NCBI GenBank assembly: GCA_019022495.1
Contig: JAFEKR010000006.1
Coordinates: 2,728,001 to 2,792,000, forward strand
DNA: 64,000 bases
Source: Epichloe hybrida
Taxonomy: Eukaryota > Ascomycota > Sordariomycetes > Hypocreales > Clavicipitaceae
Direction of reading: 5' to 3'
Under the pieces are notes generated by a model that did no database searches, was not told the DNA's origin, and was given only the letters and a program-made list of their open reading frames with translations. Position 1 is the stretch's first letter; every line of letters begins with the position of its first letter. Shown here piece after piece: positions 1 through 13,222 of the stretch. A program made the position numbers and the translations under genes.

Positions 1-313
1 CCTTAGGGATTTGATCTTTCCTTATAAATTTAAAAGTACTAGCCTTTAGAAGCTGTTCGTATTCCTTATACGTGGCTTCTATCCATTTATCCCTTTCAGG
101 GCTGGATATAGCCTGCTTCCAGGTCTTAGGCTCGGGGCTAATAGGATTCTTTTCCTTTAGCTTCTCCTATACCTTAAAGCAGATTTCTTTTATGAAATCT
201 AGAGAAGAAGGGGAACTAATATCAACATCCATAGGGTTGATATTAGGGTCGAAATCGATAATTTTGTCAAAATCGAGGTCCGAAGTCGAAATCTGATTTC
301 CTGGTTGAGTTAT
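1..313 (-). mobile_element. Left part of outer Copia element (reverse transcriptase start)
   Basis: On the minus strand this stretch reads like the start of a Copia reverse transcriptase domain (WIEATYKEYEQLLKAS..., a tryptophan-alanine-glutamate-leucine pattern typical of that region). It is one side of an element split by the Copia insertion at 314-5719. The other side resumes at 5720 with integrase, protease and gag of the same polarity. The element runs off the left end of the window, so its 3' LTR is not seen. The frame is closed by RIP-type stop codons. The family call is an inference from short motifs. Confidence 0.6.
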
Positions 314-533
314 TGTCAGGTAGGGGTGTAGATAGGTGATAAAAAGTGTTCAATTTTATCAATCAGAGGTGCAGACAACAGCCGACTTTTGTACCTAAAG
401 GGTACACAGTGCGCTATAGTAATAACTAGTCTACGGAGGTACTTCTAATACATTCGTCTCCACTAATGTCTTATCCTAGTTAATGCGCGCCCCTCGCTTA
501 CATATCTAATGCTTTAGGGAGCTCTTCCTAACA
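314..533 (-). repeat. 3' LTR of the 314-5719 Copia element
   Basis: This 220-bp repeat has a copy of the same length at 5500-5719. Its outer (left) end keeps TGTCAGG while its inner (right) end reads CCTAACA instead of CCTGACA. The differences from the partner are transitions. Confidence 0.88.
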
Positions 534-3500
534 TACCCCCTATAGCTAAGATAACTATTAAAGCTAATAATCTAAGGTATAGGAAGAGATTATGAATAAT
601 CTCTAGTGTTATGATTAGGCAGGAATCTCCCTTATACTAATTCTATAGTAAAAGTCCCTATGTATTTAACCTAATAGAGGCTTTATAAAGCTATCTGCAG
701 GTATCTTAGAGGTCTTTATCTAATTTACCTTAATATTCCCTATTACACACTACTCTTAAATATATATCTAATTTATATTAAGGTACTTAAGGCTAGTTTA
801 AAGCCTTCCTTCTACATATTCAGTGATTTAGATCGTCTGCTTATTATTATACTAGATAATTAAAAGCGGCGGAACGCGTACGTTAATATCACGAAGTAGC
901 TTACTAAGAGAAATACGCTCTTTTGCACTATAATTTAGGGCAAAGAGCTCTGCTTCTATGCTTAAAGTTATCACGTAATATTACCTTCCGGACTTCTAAT
1001 TAATCGTAGCGCTATATATAATAAAGACGTAGCCTTATGTTAACTTCTAAGTCTTAGAATTATTGCTAAGTAAAGCATCTATGCTAGAAAACAACGTATT
1101 AAAGCTATCTATACCTAAATATCGCAAGCAGAGCTTCTTCGTGTTCTAAGCGTATAACAGAGTGCCCTACACTAGCTTAATATGCTTTACTAACGGATTT
1201 ATTATAAAAGAGGCTAGCTTTAAAGCTGTAAACGCTGTATTAGGTCTTCCAATAATGCAAAGGTACACTAAAGAGCCTATAATCGCTTTGTAGTAGCTGA
1301 TTTCTTTGTCTAAAGCTTTGTTGTTATTTAGGTAGATTATAGCTATTAGAAGAGGAGCTGCAATTAAGCTCTTCAACTCGTTATTAACAATATTAGGAAT
1401 GAACTTCTGAGCGATCTTTTAAATATATAATTCCTGTGATAACTATATCTCTTTGGTTTCGTGATTTCTAATGATTTTAATACCTAGGAACTACTTTAAT
1501 TCACCTTAGTCCTTAATATCTAGGCCGTTTATTAATTACTTGTGTAATTCTTCGAATTCTACTTCAGATCCGTTAGGGTAAAGCACCATAATATTATCTA
1601 TATAGAAAAACAGGATAAAATCATCCTTTGTGAAGATACATAGGTTTTCTTTCCCTTAGATAAAGCTAAGCTCTAAGAGAAATCTTATTAAATAAAGAAA
1701 CCATTATTAGGGAGCTTCCCGTAGCCTATATAATACTCTGATTATCTTCTAGAGATAACCTTTCGTGTTTATACCCTCTAGGGGCTTATAGAAAATAGGT
1801 TCTTTAAGTTCTACGTATAGGAAGGCATTCTGAATATCATATTGTTAAGTATTAAGATCATTAGCATAATAAACCGCAAGTAGTATTTATAGAGATTAAG
1901 AAGCGAGCGTTATAGCGTAGTTATTAAGGTTATCCTTTGGTTATTAATTACCTTATACTACTATTTAAGCCTTAAACTCTATAACTATGCCTTTTTTATC
2001 AGTTTTGTATTTAAAAACCTAGCTAAGATTAATAATTTCCTTATGCTTATTAGGATTAATTAGTTCCTTAGGTATATCCTCCTAGTAGTTTAAGGATAGA
2101 AGCTTTAAAAGCTTCTTTGTGATTACTTCCTTCTAGTGGTTGCAATATAGTAATGCTATTGCCTAGCGATAATAGGTAGGTTCTAGAGGCATATCTTTAA
2201 TACGCAAATTATACTAAGTTCCTTAGAGTGCTATAGAGAAAGTAGAAGAAAACTATACTTACCTAGCTTTCCTTAAATCCTTTTATTAATATTTTCTAGT
2301 TATAATATTATTTAGATTAATACTATTATTACGTAGACCGCGATTCTCTATAGTCTTACTACTCTTAGTAGTAATTTCACTAGTCTCCGTAGTAGTCTCT
2401 ACGTGTTTAGCTATTATATTACTTATAAATTCATTAATCTTACGAAATAGCGTATTATTACCTTATACCTAAAGCTCTATGTTCTCTATAGTAACTAGCG
2501 CCTTATAAGAAGAGTTAGGAGGGGTTAAAAGAGCACTAATATAGCTGCTTTCTTATCCTAATGTATAAGGTAGTATTTTTACTTTAAACTAATTGTTTTC
2601 TTACTCTATAACTAAGGGCTAAAAGTCGCGATTCTTCTCTTCTAGGTCTATTCCTATGAGGTCTTAACTAATTTCTTTATTAAGGTCTTTAGCTTTAAGC
2701 TCTTTAAGTAGTGTAATTATTAATATCTTCTCTTTCTAAGCTAATTTAATCTCTTCTTCTAGTTTAAAAAATAAGGCCTTATTAAACCGTACACACGCTA
2801 ATATAATAACCTTATAATTACAAAGGGTTAGAACCTAGATAATATACTAAGATTTACCCTTATAACCTATGAGGTATCCGATGTAAGCTTTCTGCTCTAA
2901 CTAAGGGATTGCGTTATTTGATTTAATATGCTCTAGAGCTTTCGTCGTTATAGGAAACGCTTTATATCCGTAGGCTTGTAGATACGAAATTGAGAGCTTT
3001 TAGATCTCTGATATCTGTGAATAGGTAGGGATAGGTTTCCTAGCCTAATTCCACTAGAGTTTGTATAGTGTAATCCATTTCCTATAATATTCAAAAGGCA
3101 TTCGATTCAATAAATAAACCGCTGTGTTAAAGATCTTATTATTAAGTTCTAACAGGAATCTAGCCTCTAGACTTAACGTATAAGCTTTTTGCTTAACTAC
3201 GCCCCTAGATCTCTCTGCCTTGCTATTCTAACTAGGTGTTAAGGGAGCTAAATTATAGACTACAATACCCGCGAGGGCTATCTTATCCTTTATATTCTCC
3301 GTGAAGAGGGCCTTTTTAATATTGCTATGCAAAAATTGCAGCTAAACCCTAAATTAAGTGCTTAGAAACGCTGCTATTATACAAAAGCTATTGTAAATCC
3401 TATCCTTTAATTTAAATAAGTAGAAGAATTGCATTAAGGTTGTAAGGTATGTAAAAACACACTAATACCTATCGCTATTCTAACAAGGAGAGTTATAGTA

Positions 3501-5499
3501 CTCTAGATTAACTAAAAGCCTGTAACCTAGTCCTTAAGGAAGTCCTTTAGGTATAACCTGCAATCTCTAGCGCTTAGCTTTACCTGTAGCATAGATCTTG
3601 CACTCTATAAGCTTAGGTCCTATTAATTTGATACCTAAAGTCGCGTTTATAAGCTTTGTAAAAGCCCTTTTACCTAGATAACCACTTCTATAATGCTAGA
3701 GATCTACATCTCCTCTTGTAAGTAGCCTAGGAGCTCTGCTTAATATAGCGTTAGCCTCTTTTAGGTCTTCTAATAGCCTTAAAAGCACATAAAGCTTGTT
3801 AATATTATGTACCCTAGCTATAGGCTAATTTCCTTTGTAAAGAAACCCCTTCTTCTAATTCTAGAAGATACCTGCCTTTATTATAATTATTACTAATACT
3901 AGATTAATGTGAAATTCAGGAATAAACAAAGCCGACTCTAATATAATAGTTCTCGCTCTTTGCGATATAGGATCTGTGATAGATATGCTTACAGGCCCTT
4001 AACCTAAAGCCACATAGATTATGCCACTAGCCTTAACCTCTATTACTACATTCTTATCGAATTTAGATTGTTTAAACTATTAGATATTATTAAAGATATA
4101 AATATTTGCTCTAGAGTTATAAAGGACTATGTTCCTTCTTAATTCTAAGTTATTCCTAGCGTTTAATAAATTCGCGCTTTCCTTTAATAATTCCACGCGT
4201 TCAAAGCGTACGAATAATAATATATTAGCTAACTTTTCGCCTAGAGTAATAGCTACTAAGTTGTTCATAGGGTTCTACGAAGGCATAATAATCTTATTAC
4301 CCTTCTTCTCTAGCTTCTAATTTATAGCCTTTAATTTCTCCTATGGGTTAGCCTTAAGATACTTCTTAATATTCTCTTTAGAGTTCTTCCTAACTTCCTA
4401 GTTCTTTAAAGTAGCTTCTAGCTTATAGAGAGCCTTAAACAAATTATAGGATTCCTACCACTTTAAGGTATCCTTTACGTTGTGATTCGTACATCTAGGG
4501 CACTTAGGCCTCTCTAGCTTTGTTAAATTATTTAATCCATTACTTGTAAGAGTATTAGTAATCTTTAGTTCCTTTAGCGGGGCCTTATAGTCCCTTTTAA
4601 ACTTAGCGATGGCTTTAATTAAGCTTATTTTCGTCCCTTTATTAAGCAGGTTATTCCACTTCTTCTAAAATAACTTATATTTGCTTTAAAGAGGCGTAAT
4701 AAACTTATATAGCATCATCTCTTTAGTCTATTAGGTCCCTAGGTCTAGACAATTTCTCTAAAGTACTTTAATTATCACAGCCTACTTATACTAATTATAG
4801 GTACCTTTAGCTTATAAATGATTATTTAAACGGTTCTCTATAAGGATTAGTATCTTCTTTGTGTTTAGCTTATACTGCTTATAAAGAAGCAAGAGTATCC
4901 TTTGGATATAATATTAAATAGACTCCTTCTCCTTAACCTTAGTATTAAAGTTAAGGGAATCTTAAATATTCTTTAAAAAGGTCTTACAAATATATTCCCT
5001 AATCTTCAGTATCTGTTTAGCTAGATTATAATACTTTATAAGCTTAAATTAAAGCTCCTTACATTTAAAATTAAAGCAATCCTTTATATCTTTATATACT
5101 AGCTTCTAATCCTTAAGAGCATTAGGGTTATCCTCTATAATCTCTAGTCTCTAACCCCTCTGTGGGTACACAGGTATTATAGGTTCTTTGAGCGATTTAA
5201 CCTTATTTAGGTTAATATACTCCTAGACCCTATAGGATTCCATGTAATTCTTAATCTGCGCGAACCACTTAATCTAGTCCTTCTCTAATAATAACACTAT
5301 ATTTAGAGTTTCTTTAGATATATTAAAGTGGAACACACTATATAAGGGAAGCGTAGGATATGTTAATTAACTATTAATTGATATAAGAAGGGCGTTTATC
5401 TTTTGATATTGGCAAGCGTTAATTTAATTAATCTAACGGAGCTTAATAACCTCAAAGATAATAACAAATTTAGCAATAGAAGCCACCTAGGCTTATAAC

Positions 5500-5719
5500 T
5501 ATTAGGTAGGGGTGTAGATAGGTAATGAAAAGTGTTTAATTTTATTAATTAGAGGTGCAGATAACAGCTGACTTTTATACCTAAAGGGTACATAGTACGC
5601 TATAGTAATGACTAGTCTACGGAGGTACTTCTAATACATTCGTCTCCACTGATGTCTTATCCTAGTTAATGCGCGCCCCTCGCCCACACATCCAATGCTT
5701 CAGGGAGCTCTTCCTGACA
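5500..5719 (-). repeat. 5' LTR of the 314-5719 Copia element
   Basis: This 220-bp repeat is the partner of 314-533. Here the inner (left) end is mutated (TATTAGG) and the outer (right) end CCTGACA is intact. It is followed by the TSD GTTAT. Confidence 0.88.
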
Positions 5720-8700
5720 GTTATAGGCTGCGCCTGTATGGGATCCGCTGGAATTAAGCCTTTAGGGGGTTCTTTGGGGCCTGTAGGTGGTTTTTCTTAA
5801 CCTACAGGGATACCTATGTTATCTATAGGGTAATCCTTTAAACCTTGATCTAGATGTTGTTAATCTAAATCATTTTCCCCCTCTAAAGGGTTATCCCCTA
5901 TAGAAATCCTAGGTAAGCCTTTAGAAACAGGGCCTATAGGTTCTATAATCTTAATAAAGCTAGTCTTTGTAACTAGCCTTTTAGAGGGGATGTACACTAG
6001 GTAGGTGTTAGAATCTAGTGTAGCTAAAAGCCTTCCAGGGATAGTCCTAGCTGCTAACTTCTAGGCTTTAGGTTGTTTTTCCAGGGGGATTAAAATCTCA
6101 CAGTGAGATCCTATAGCTCTAATACTGCTAATATCAGTTGTATAAGGCTAATTTAGCTCCCTAGATAGCAGCTGTTCAGGGCTTTCATCCTTAGTGGTAT
6201 TAGTAGTTATATTAACTAGGTTAACAACTGCAGGTAATATAAAACACCATAAAAATAACAGTAATTTTGCCCACTAGATAGTAGCCCTTAATCGATCTAG
6301 AATAGTACAAATTGAACGTTCTGCTAATCCATTTTGCTCATGGATATAGGGACTAGAAGTCGTAAATTTAATCCCTTTAGAATTCAACTAAGCTTAACAA
6401 CTAGAATCAATTTCCTAGCCCCCATCGAAGTAAAGGTGCCTAGGATATTAACCTAGTTAATTTTTAAGCCCTCTAAAGAAGCCTTTAATAGCCTTATAAA
6501 CAGTTAGGCCTTCCTTATTAGGTAATAAGATAACCCACTTATATCTAGTCTTTCAATCAACTAAAAATAAGCAAATTAACTGTTTATTGTACGGCGTAGG
6601 ACTGATTTTTAGCGTATCCCCCTCTATTCAATCTAGAGCTCTAGGGGGGTCAGGGATAGCTAACTTCCTAGGTCTTCTAACTGCCTTAGATTGATCACAA
6701 GTAATACATCTAAAATCCTTATCCTTAATTTTAGAAAAATCAGGGATTCCTTTAGTTATAAGGCTAGTTTTCTTTAGCAAAGGAAGACCTAGGTGCCCTA
6801 ATCATACATGCCATAGGCCAGCTAGTTCTAACAACCGTTGATATTAAAGATCCTTAGGGTCTGAATTAGGATCTAGACTAGGGCCCTCTTTACTAGTCCC
6901 CTACTAGGCCCCTTAAGAACCACAGGCCTCTTGGAGAGGTATTAGGGACCCTTTTCCTCCACTAGGGCCCTCTAACACCCCTAAATCTATTTCCTTAGAT
7001 TTATAAGGGACCTAACCTAGGGCTATAGGCGAAGAAGAAGGGACTAATTCCCCTAAATCATCCCGTACGATTTCTTCAATATCATTATCATTTTCGTCGA
7101 TTTCGTCTAAATCAGAAGCCCAATCCAGCTTTTTAGAGGGAATTTGAACCTCTATAGGGTAGCTAATCGGATAGCTATGACCCTTAAAAGCGGCGTAAGT
7201 AAAAGGTCGGATGTAATGAGAGTTATTACAGGGCCCTTTAGATAACTTTGGCGTAAATTGGTTTTTAACGTGAAAGAAAAAACCATGTTTTTCTATATCT
7301 AAGGTTGCAATACAAGACCTATCTTTAAGATAAAGTAGGTTTTTTATAAGGCAACCACTAGATATATAGTGCGTAAGTCCACTAACTATATTAACATTAA
7401 GCTAAGGAAAATATAGCGTATCTTTAAGCACTAAGGTTCTATATTTATTAGGATTCTTTTAATATAAGACCTTAAAAACAGCACTACCATGACCCTTAGC
7501 GTAAATAGGGCCACCACTAGTTATAATAGGGTTGGATTCCCCCTTTTTATAGGGGGTATAATCCCTAAAGACCTCCCTAGAATTAATAATATATATAGTT
7601 AAACCTGTATTATATAATAGGGCCTTTTTTATGTCTTTACTGTAATAATTAAAACCATTTAAGGTTTTAATTTCTTGATTTTCATTATCTAATTCACTAG
7701 AACTAGAATCAGAGCTACTATCACTAGAGCTCTTATAACTAGTCTTATGAAGGCTAGGCTTCTTATACGGTTTAAGAGCACCATTAGAAAGGTTGTAGTT
7801 TCCTAGCATAAAAGATCCCTCTCCAGAGGTCTCTTTATTATCCTTTTTATCTAATTTTTAACCTTTTTGCTTCTTTTTCTTTTTCTTATTAGAAGAAGAA
7901 TTAGAATTAGAAGAGCCCTTATTTTCTTCAGAGCCTCCTTTCTTCTTCTGATCCTTAGGGGCTTTGTCTTTATCCTTAGCCCCTTTTTTAAGGTTTTTAG
8001 CCCTATAATTCAGGGCTTTGGATACCGTAGATGATTTATCCCTCTATTCTGCTAGAAGGTCTGCCATTAAAAATTGGAGATTTAGGGTATCTAGGGGAGC
8101 CCCTATAGCCCTATTCGTACGCATGCTAAATTGTTGCCTCTCAGCCCACTAAGGGAAGGTTAATTTTAGGGATTGAAGATATTGATTAACCTAATCTATT
8201 AGAGCAATTAGGACCCCTGAAATTAATAATCTAGCTAGTAGATTATTAAAGACTGCATTAAAGGACTCTAGAGTCCCCTTAAACTCTTGAAAATTCAGGT
8301 TATAAAATTCTGAATATAGGGACCCCCTCTGGATTTCAACGCTATGTGAATATTGCCTTACAAGTAAATTATAGGCTTCTTCAGGTGATTTTTGCTAAGT
8401 TATAGCGGCTTGGGGTCCTTCTGTATAACTATCCCTTAGTAACATAAGGATAATAGCTTAATCTAGATCCCCTAGCGCCCTAGAACTCTCCGGATTATCT
8501 AGAAAATTAGGCATACCTAAAGCTCTAAATTGGATAGTTAGGGCTTGTTTCCATTGTTCGAAATTTTCGGCTTCTTTAAGCCTAGCAGTCTCTGGAAAAC
8601 TATAAACCCTTTTATTAAATTCCTTAATAATTGAATTATTAAAGGTTGCTTGTATAGAGCTAGATTCAGCTTGATTTTCTTGAATAGGCTGCTGATCTTG

Positions 8701-9155
8701 CTGCTAACTAGCGGGCTTATCAGATTCCACACCCTCTATACGACTATTTATAGTTATAGATAAGCTTTCTAGCTTCTCTAATAACTAGTCTATAGTTACT
8801 TATTGCTTAATAGCCTGCTCTTTTAGCTAGTTATTTAGAACCTCTTGCGCACTAGGGTCAGGGATAACAGGTCCCTTTCCCTTTCCTTTAGTATCCATTT
8901 TCCTTTTTATAAAAGGGAAAAAAACTTCTATATCATACTGAAATTCCTTTTTATAGAAGGGAATTACTTCCTTTTTCGCACGTCCTTCCTTTTTTATAGA
9001 AGGGAAGTCTTCTATAGCCATAATTGATTCCTTTTTATAGAAGGGAAAAGCTTCTATCTCGCGGATCCTTCCTTTTTTATAGAAGGGAAGTCTTCTATAT
9101 TTACACACAAAGTGACCTAAACGGAATCTATAGTGATAGAGCCAGGCTTATAACC
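5720..9155 (-). mobile_element. Right part of outer Copia element: integrase, protease, gag, primer site
   Basis: This is the continuation of the element at 1-313. Minus-strand remains in order from the right: a gag start at about 8898 (MDTKGKGKGPVIPD); gag fragments 8538-8732; a protease-like remnant within 7459-7809 (LYNTGLTIYIINSREVF, aligning with the Copia LDSGAxxHIxxxxxxF block with D changed to N); an integrase zinc-site remnant near 6690-6720 (CRCITCDQSKA); and an integrase core remnant near 6310-6350 (SPYIHEQNGLAERSI, the Copia HxQNGxAER motif). A primer-binding-like site, GGTTATAAGCCTGG on the minus strand, is at 9142-9155. It matches a RIP-altered complement of the initiator-tRNA-Met anticodon stem, as used by Copia in Drosophila. 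Frames are broken by stops throughout. Confidence 0.75.
8899..9110 (-). repeat. Five 42-bp tandem repeats at the 5' end of gag
   Basis: About five units of roughly 42 bp each contain TTCCTTTTTATAGAAGGGAA, itself an imperfect palindrome. On the minus strand the array stays open in frame with gag for 94 codons (8827-9108) and encodes repeated FPFYKKE-like peptides of about 14 residues. It lies between the primer-binding site (9142-9155) and the gag methionine at 8898. Whether it is translated or is a structured leader cannot be told from sequence. Confidence 0.7.
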
Positions 9156-9760
9156 TATTAAAATGTAGGGAGCTAGTTGCTAGCTAGCAATAGCTATACG
9201 GGTGCAAGCTCTACGGTTAGGGACTAATAGGGCTACAACGTTAAATTAATTAACGTAACGTAACGGAAGGTTATGGTAGTTATTAACTAATAGAATTTAA
9301 TTTAAATTACTTTTATAATATCTTATAGAGTAATAGAATTGATTTTAAATACGTTATATAAGCAATGCAGCTGTTGTTAGTTAAGAGGACTAGCTATCTA
9401 GCTAGTTAAAAAGATTTTCTTTCTCTCATAGACCTACTAACTATATTAGTGGATCTAGGCCGCTAACGGGGTCTTATGGGCTACTTTTGATTTTCCGCAA
9501 AATTCATTTGTATGTAAAAACTAAAAAATTGACTTACCACTATACTAGCTAGCAACCCGTATACACTAACTTTTAGTCCAAAAAATAACCTTGCATAAAG
9601 AGAAAGCCCTATCTTTAAGCTTTAATTTACTATATATAAAACTTTTGTATAACCTCTAGATAAAGAGAAAATCATTATTAAAGATAGCTATAGGGTAAGT
9701 CATATATAGGGTAACCTGCTTACGTCACCCTAGCTTACCTAATTACTAGTAGCGTGGTTA
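9156..9760 (-). repeat. Probable 5' LTR of the outer Copia element, far end undetermined
   Basis: Directly right of the primer-binding site the plus strand begins TATTAAAATG, a plausible RIP-altered TGTTAAAATG LTR terminus. The partner LTR lies outside the window, so the far end is not fixed; I place it loosely near 9760, where base composition changes. The stretch has no open frame and contains no recognisable gene. Confidence 0.4.
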
Positions 9761-9981
9761 TAGCTACACTTGCAGCCACAACGCAATTGACTAATTAGTC
9801 ATCCACACGGTCGGTCGCAGCTGTTGACAGCTGCGACGCAGTCATTGACAGCTACCCTCGCGACCGTTGACAGCTGTAGTGCAGCTGTCAGACTTGCAAA
9901 GCAAGCTAGTAATAAGAAGGTTCTTTAACTAGAAAAGGGCTAAAAATAGGTCTTATTTTTAACAACGTACAGCGCCTCACA
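9761..9981. repeat. GC-richer patch with repeated GTTGACAGCTG words and a perfect hairpin
   Basis: A short patch between degraded elements is clearly less AT-rich. It contains GTCGCAGCTG (9814-9823), TTGA, CAGCTGCGAC (9828-9837), a perfect 10-bp inverted repeat with a 4-base loop. TTGACAGCT recurs nearby (two GTTGACAGCTG copies plus one ATTGACAGCT). No gene was seen. It may be an LTR or other element tail that escaped RIP. Confidence 0.5.
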
Positions 9982-11207
9982 GTAGGCTTATGTAATATCG
10001 CGAATCCAAAGGTAAATACCTCTTTTTCTTAATAATAGAGCGATAGCTATAATAAGTCGTTAGCTTGCTTGTTAAATCGTTAGTAATTGCGTTAGGATAA
10101 ATTCCTTTCCTTTGTTATTATAGCCTTATATAATAAGGTAGGATTTCTTGTATAGCAAGTCTATTCCTTTACCTTTAATCTCTCTAACTATATAAGAATT
10201 AAAGATTCTATAACCTCCGTGCTTTGCTAGGTTATACTTAATAAATTTAAATATATTATAAGCTTGTAAAGCATTAATCTTAGCTTAATTAGATTACTTA
10301 AAGGGTTTTCCTAGGGTTATGATTTTCCTTTCTTAGTGGAGTTAAAGAGAAAGGTTCTAATTAGCCTCTTCCTTTACTATAAGGAATACTATATTTAGTA
10401 TCCCTCTAGTTATAGCTTCTTAAATAAAGGCCTTCTCCTAATCTTTATTTATAAGTATATAGAGCTAACTTAGGCTAATATTCTTCTTAGGGCTATAAGG
10501 TTTTCTTTTCCTTACTTTTATTTCTTTAGGGTAAGGTAGCAAGTCTTTAACTTAATAGCTTCCCTTTAGGGCCTTCTAGGCTTTATAAGCCTTTTCTTTA
10601 GACTCTTTCACGCTTATAAATTAGACTATAAGGGCCTTTCTTAGTCTCCCTTATCTTCTCTTAGCTAGTGCCTATAGCTTTTCGCCTTCTTCTATTAGGG
10701 GATCTCTTTTAGCAGTAGTAGTTAGTTATATAGTTACTTTTTCCTTTATATTATTAGGCTCTATCTCCTACTACTCTAGTCCCTCTATAATATATAAGTC
10801 TTTATAGTAAGGCTTTACTACTATAAAGCAAAACTTTACTAGGCTATAGGGCATGTTAACTATATAGGTCTCTCTATTAGTAGTAAGTAGCTTATAAGGG
10901 CTATACTAGCTACCCTTCTCTCTTTACATACATATATTAGCCTACAGGGGTAGCTAATATATAGGCGCTATATTAGGGCTATTCTAGGCTTTAAGGGCAT
11001 TATAAACCTACTATAAAGCTAGATAGTAGCGGACTTTATTAGTAGCTTTATAAATTACTTTAGCATATTAAATAATAGAGATGCTTAGTAGTAACTTATC
11101 TATTATTTATAGGTAGCCTCTAAAGACTAGCAAGGTTAGGATAATACTATTTAGGCTTGCAAAGTTATTAATTGCTTTAATAGCTATTTAAAGGCATTAC
11201 TCTAGCG

Positions 11208-13222
11208 CAGAGCATTGTTGTATTGTATTGTATTGTATTTTTTGGCCCTTCGATGTATTGTATTGTATTGTATTGCCCTATGTATTGTATTGTGTATTGT
11301 ATTGTATTAAAAATACAATGCAATACAATACAATACATACAATACAATGTATTGTTAGGGAAAGTTAAAAGTGGGGTATTATATAAATTTATTATATAGT
11401 AGTTTTTTTAAGTAATCTAATTATAGTATCCTTATTTTTATATATAATTTAGTTATTTATTTAAAAATCTATAAAGTTTTAGCTTATTTAGAAAAGTAAG
11501 CTTATTTTAGATATATAATATCTTAGTAATATTCTTTTATATCTATTTTTAAGAATGCTTTTTTCTTAATATATTAAGGGTCTTTCTATGCTTATATCTA
11601 TTTTCTATAATTTATTATAATTATTTATTTTATAAAAATACATTATAATACAATACAATACAATACATTACATTACAATACAATACAATACAATACAATA
11701 TATTATTAAAAAGGTAAGGTAGTATATATACTTATTATATAGTAGATCTTTAATATAATCTAATTAAGATATCCTTAAATTTTTATACTATTTAGGTATT
11801 TAGTTATAGAATTATAAAGTTTTAGCTAATTTAGACTATTAAGCTATATATATATATAGGGTAGCTATAAATAGTATTATCTAAACTTAACTTATAGTAA
11901 TATTTATTCTTTATATTTTAAAGGTTATCCTATCTTTCTAGCTTTTTTATAGGATTTACTATGCATTTTAATATAGTATTTTTGCTTTAAATATAATATT
12001 TACCCTAAAGAAATAATTTATAATTCTAAATAAATAAGATTAAAACTCTAATAAAAATATACTTATATATATAAGGAATTTATTATAAAGAGAAAATTAA
12101 CACTTATTTAATAAATACTTCTTTTACTATTAAGCTATTTTATTATAATTATAATAAATTATATTAGCTTTTAACCTTTTTTAAACTAAAAGAGAAGGAA
12201 AAAACCTAGGAAAAGTTTATAAAGAAAGGTTAAAATATTATATAAAGAATAATTATAATATATATACTATTTTTTTTAATATTAAGTAAATAAATAAATA
12301 AGCTTTAAAAGTAAGTTTAATTATTTATACTACTTTTAGCTTACTTACTTAGTTATAAAGTGTTTTTAAAAGTAGGTCTTATTAAACACTAAAAACTAAG
12401 TATAATCCCTTTCTATAGTTATATAACTTTAGCTAAGAAGAGAAGGATATATAAAAGTGAATCTAAAAGTGGGTCCCACTAGTTTTACTATAAACCTAGT
12501 ATTATCTCTTTACTTCGTTTTATAATTCTAGCTAAAAAACATATATACAAAAGTGGGTCTAAAAGTGGACCCTATTAGTTACACTAGAAACCTAGTATTA
12601 TCTCTTTACTTAGTTATATAATTCTAGCTAAAAAGAAATATATATATAAAAGTAAGTCTAAAAGTAGGTTTTATTAGTAATACTATAAATATAGTAATCT
12701 CTTTACTTAGTTATATAATTTTAGTTTAAAAGAGAGAAACATACTTAAGTAAGTCTTATAGTTATATTAGGACTTACTTCTTATTAGTATAAAATTATAA
12801 ATAGTATAATATTAAAAAACATAAAAAAGAAAGGAATTTTATTTTATTAATATTTTAAAAAACCTTTAAATACTAAATAACTAAAAAGTCTAGCTTTTTT
12901 TTATAGTAATTTACTTATAAATACTTATATTTATATTATATTAATTTATTACTTATTTATTTTTAATTAAACTTTAACACTAATAATATTTTAAGTTATA
13001 TAAGTAATAAAAGTAATAAAAGTAATATATATATTATAATAATATATATAAGCTATTGTAAGCTATTATAAGCTATTAGAAGCTATTATATTAACTATAT
13101 ATACCTTATAATTAAGGAATTTACTTAAAACTAAAAAAAAGAAAATAAAATACAAAACAATACAAATAATACATGTATTGTATTGTGTAATGTATTGTAT
13201 TGTATTGTATTGCAATGCTCTG
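11208..13222. mobile_element. Non-autonomous hAT-like element with TGTAT pentamer arrays
   Basis: The 2015-bp insert has perfect 10-bp terminal inverted repeats, CAGAGCATTG and CAATGCTCTG. An 8-bp TSD, CTCTAGCG, lies at 11200-11207 and 13223-13230. Eight-base duplications and CAGAG-type ends are hAT features. The paralogous Copia copy near 36125 has the empty site. Both subterminal zones, and an internal block at about 11636-11702, are arrays of TGTAT or its complement. The interior is extremely AT-rich. It carries about four diverged ~100-bp repeats containing AAAAGTGGGTCTAAAAGTGG (12360-12760) and several AAGCTATTAT words. No transposase frame exists. It is related in reverse orientation to 37575-39649. 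Confidence 0.8.

Larger units (their letters stand above)
314..5719 (-). mobile_element. Complete RIP-degraded Copia LTR retrotransposon
   Basis: The 5406-bp element is bounded by two 220-bp LTRs (314-533 and 5500-5719) and a 5-bp TSD, GTTAT, at 309-313 and 5720-5724. LTR ends are TGTCAGG/CCTGACA, mutated at the inner sides. Coding sense is minus. RT/RNase H is near 1167-1376 (YKAIIGSLVYL..., PNTAFTALKLASF, matching the Copia YxxxVGSLxYL and RPDIxxAVxxLSxF blocks). Gag zinc-knuckle remains (CPRCTNHN) lie near 4490. A protease remnant near 4100 reads YNSRANIY where DSGAxxH is expected. A primer-binding-like stretch (GTTATAAGCCTAGG on the minus strand) touches the 5' LTR near 5486-5499. No intact frame remains. 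Confidence 0.88.
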
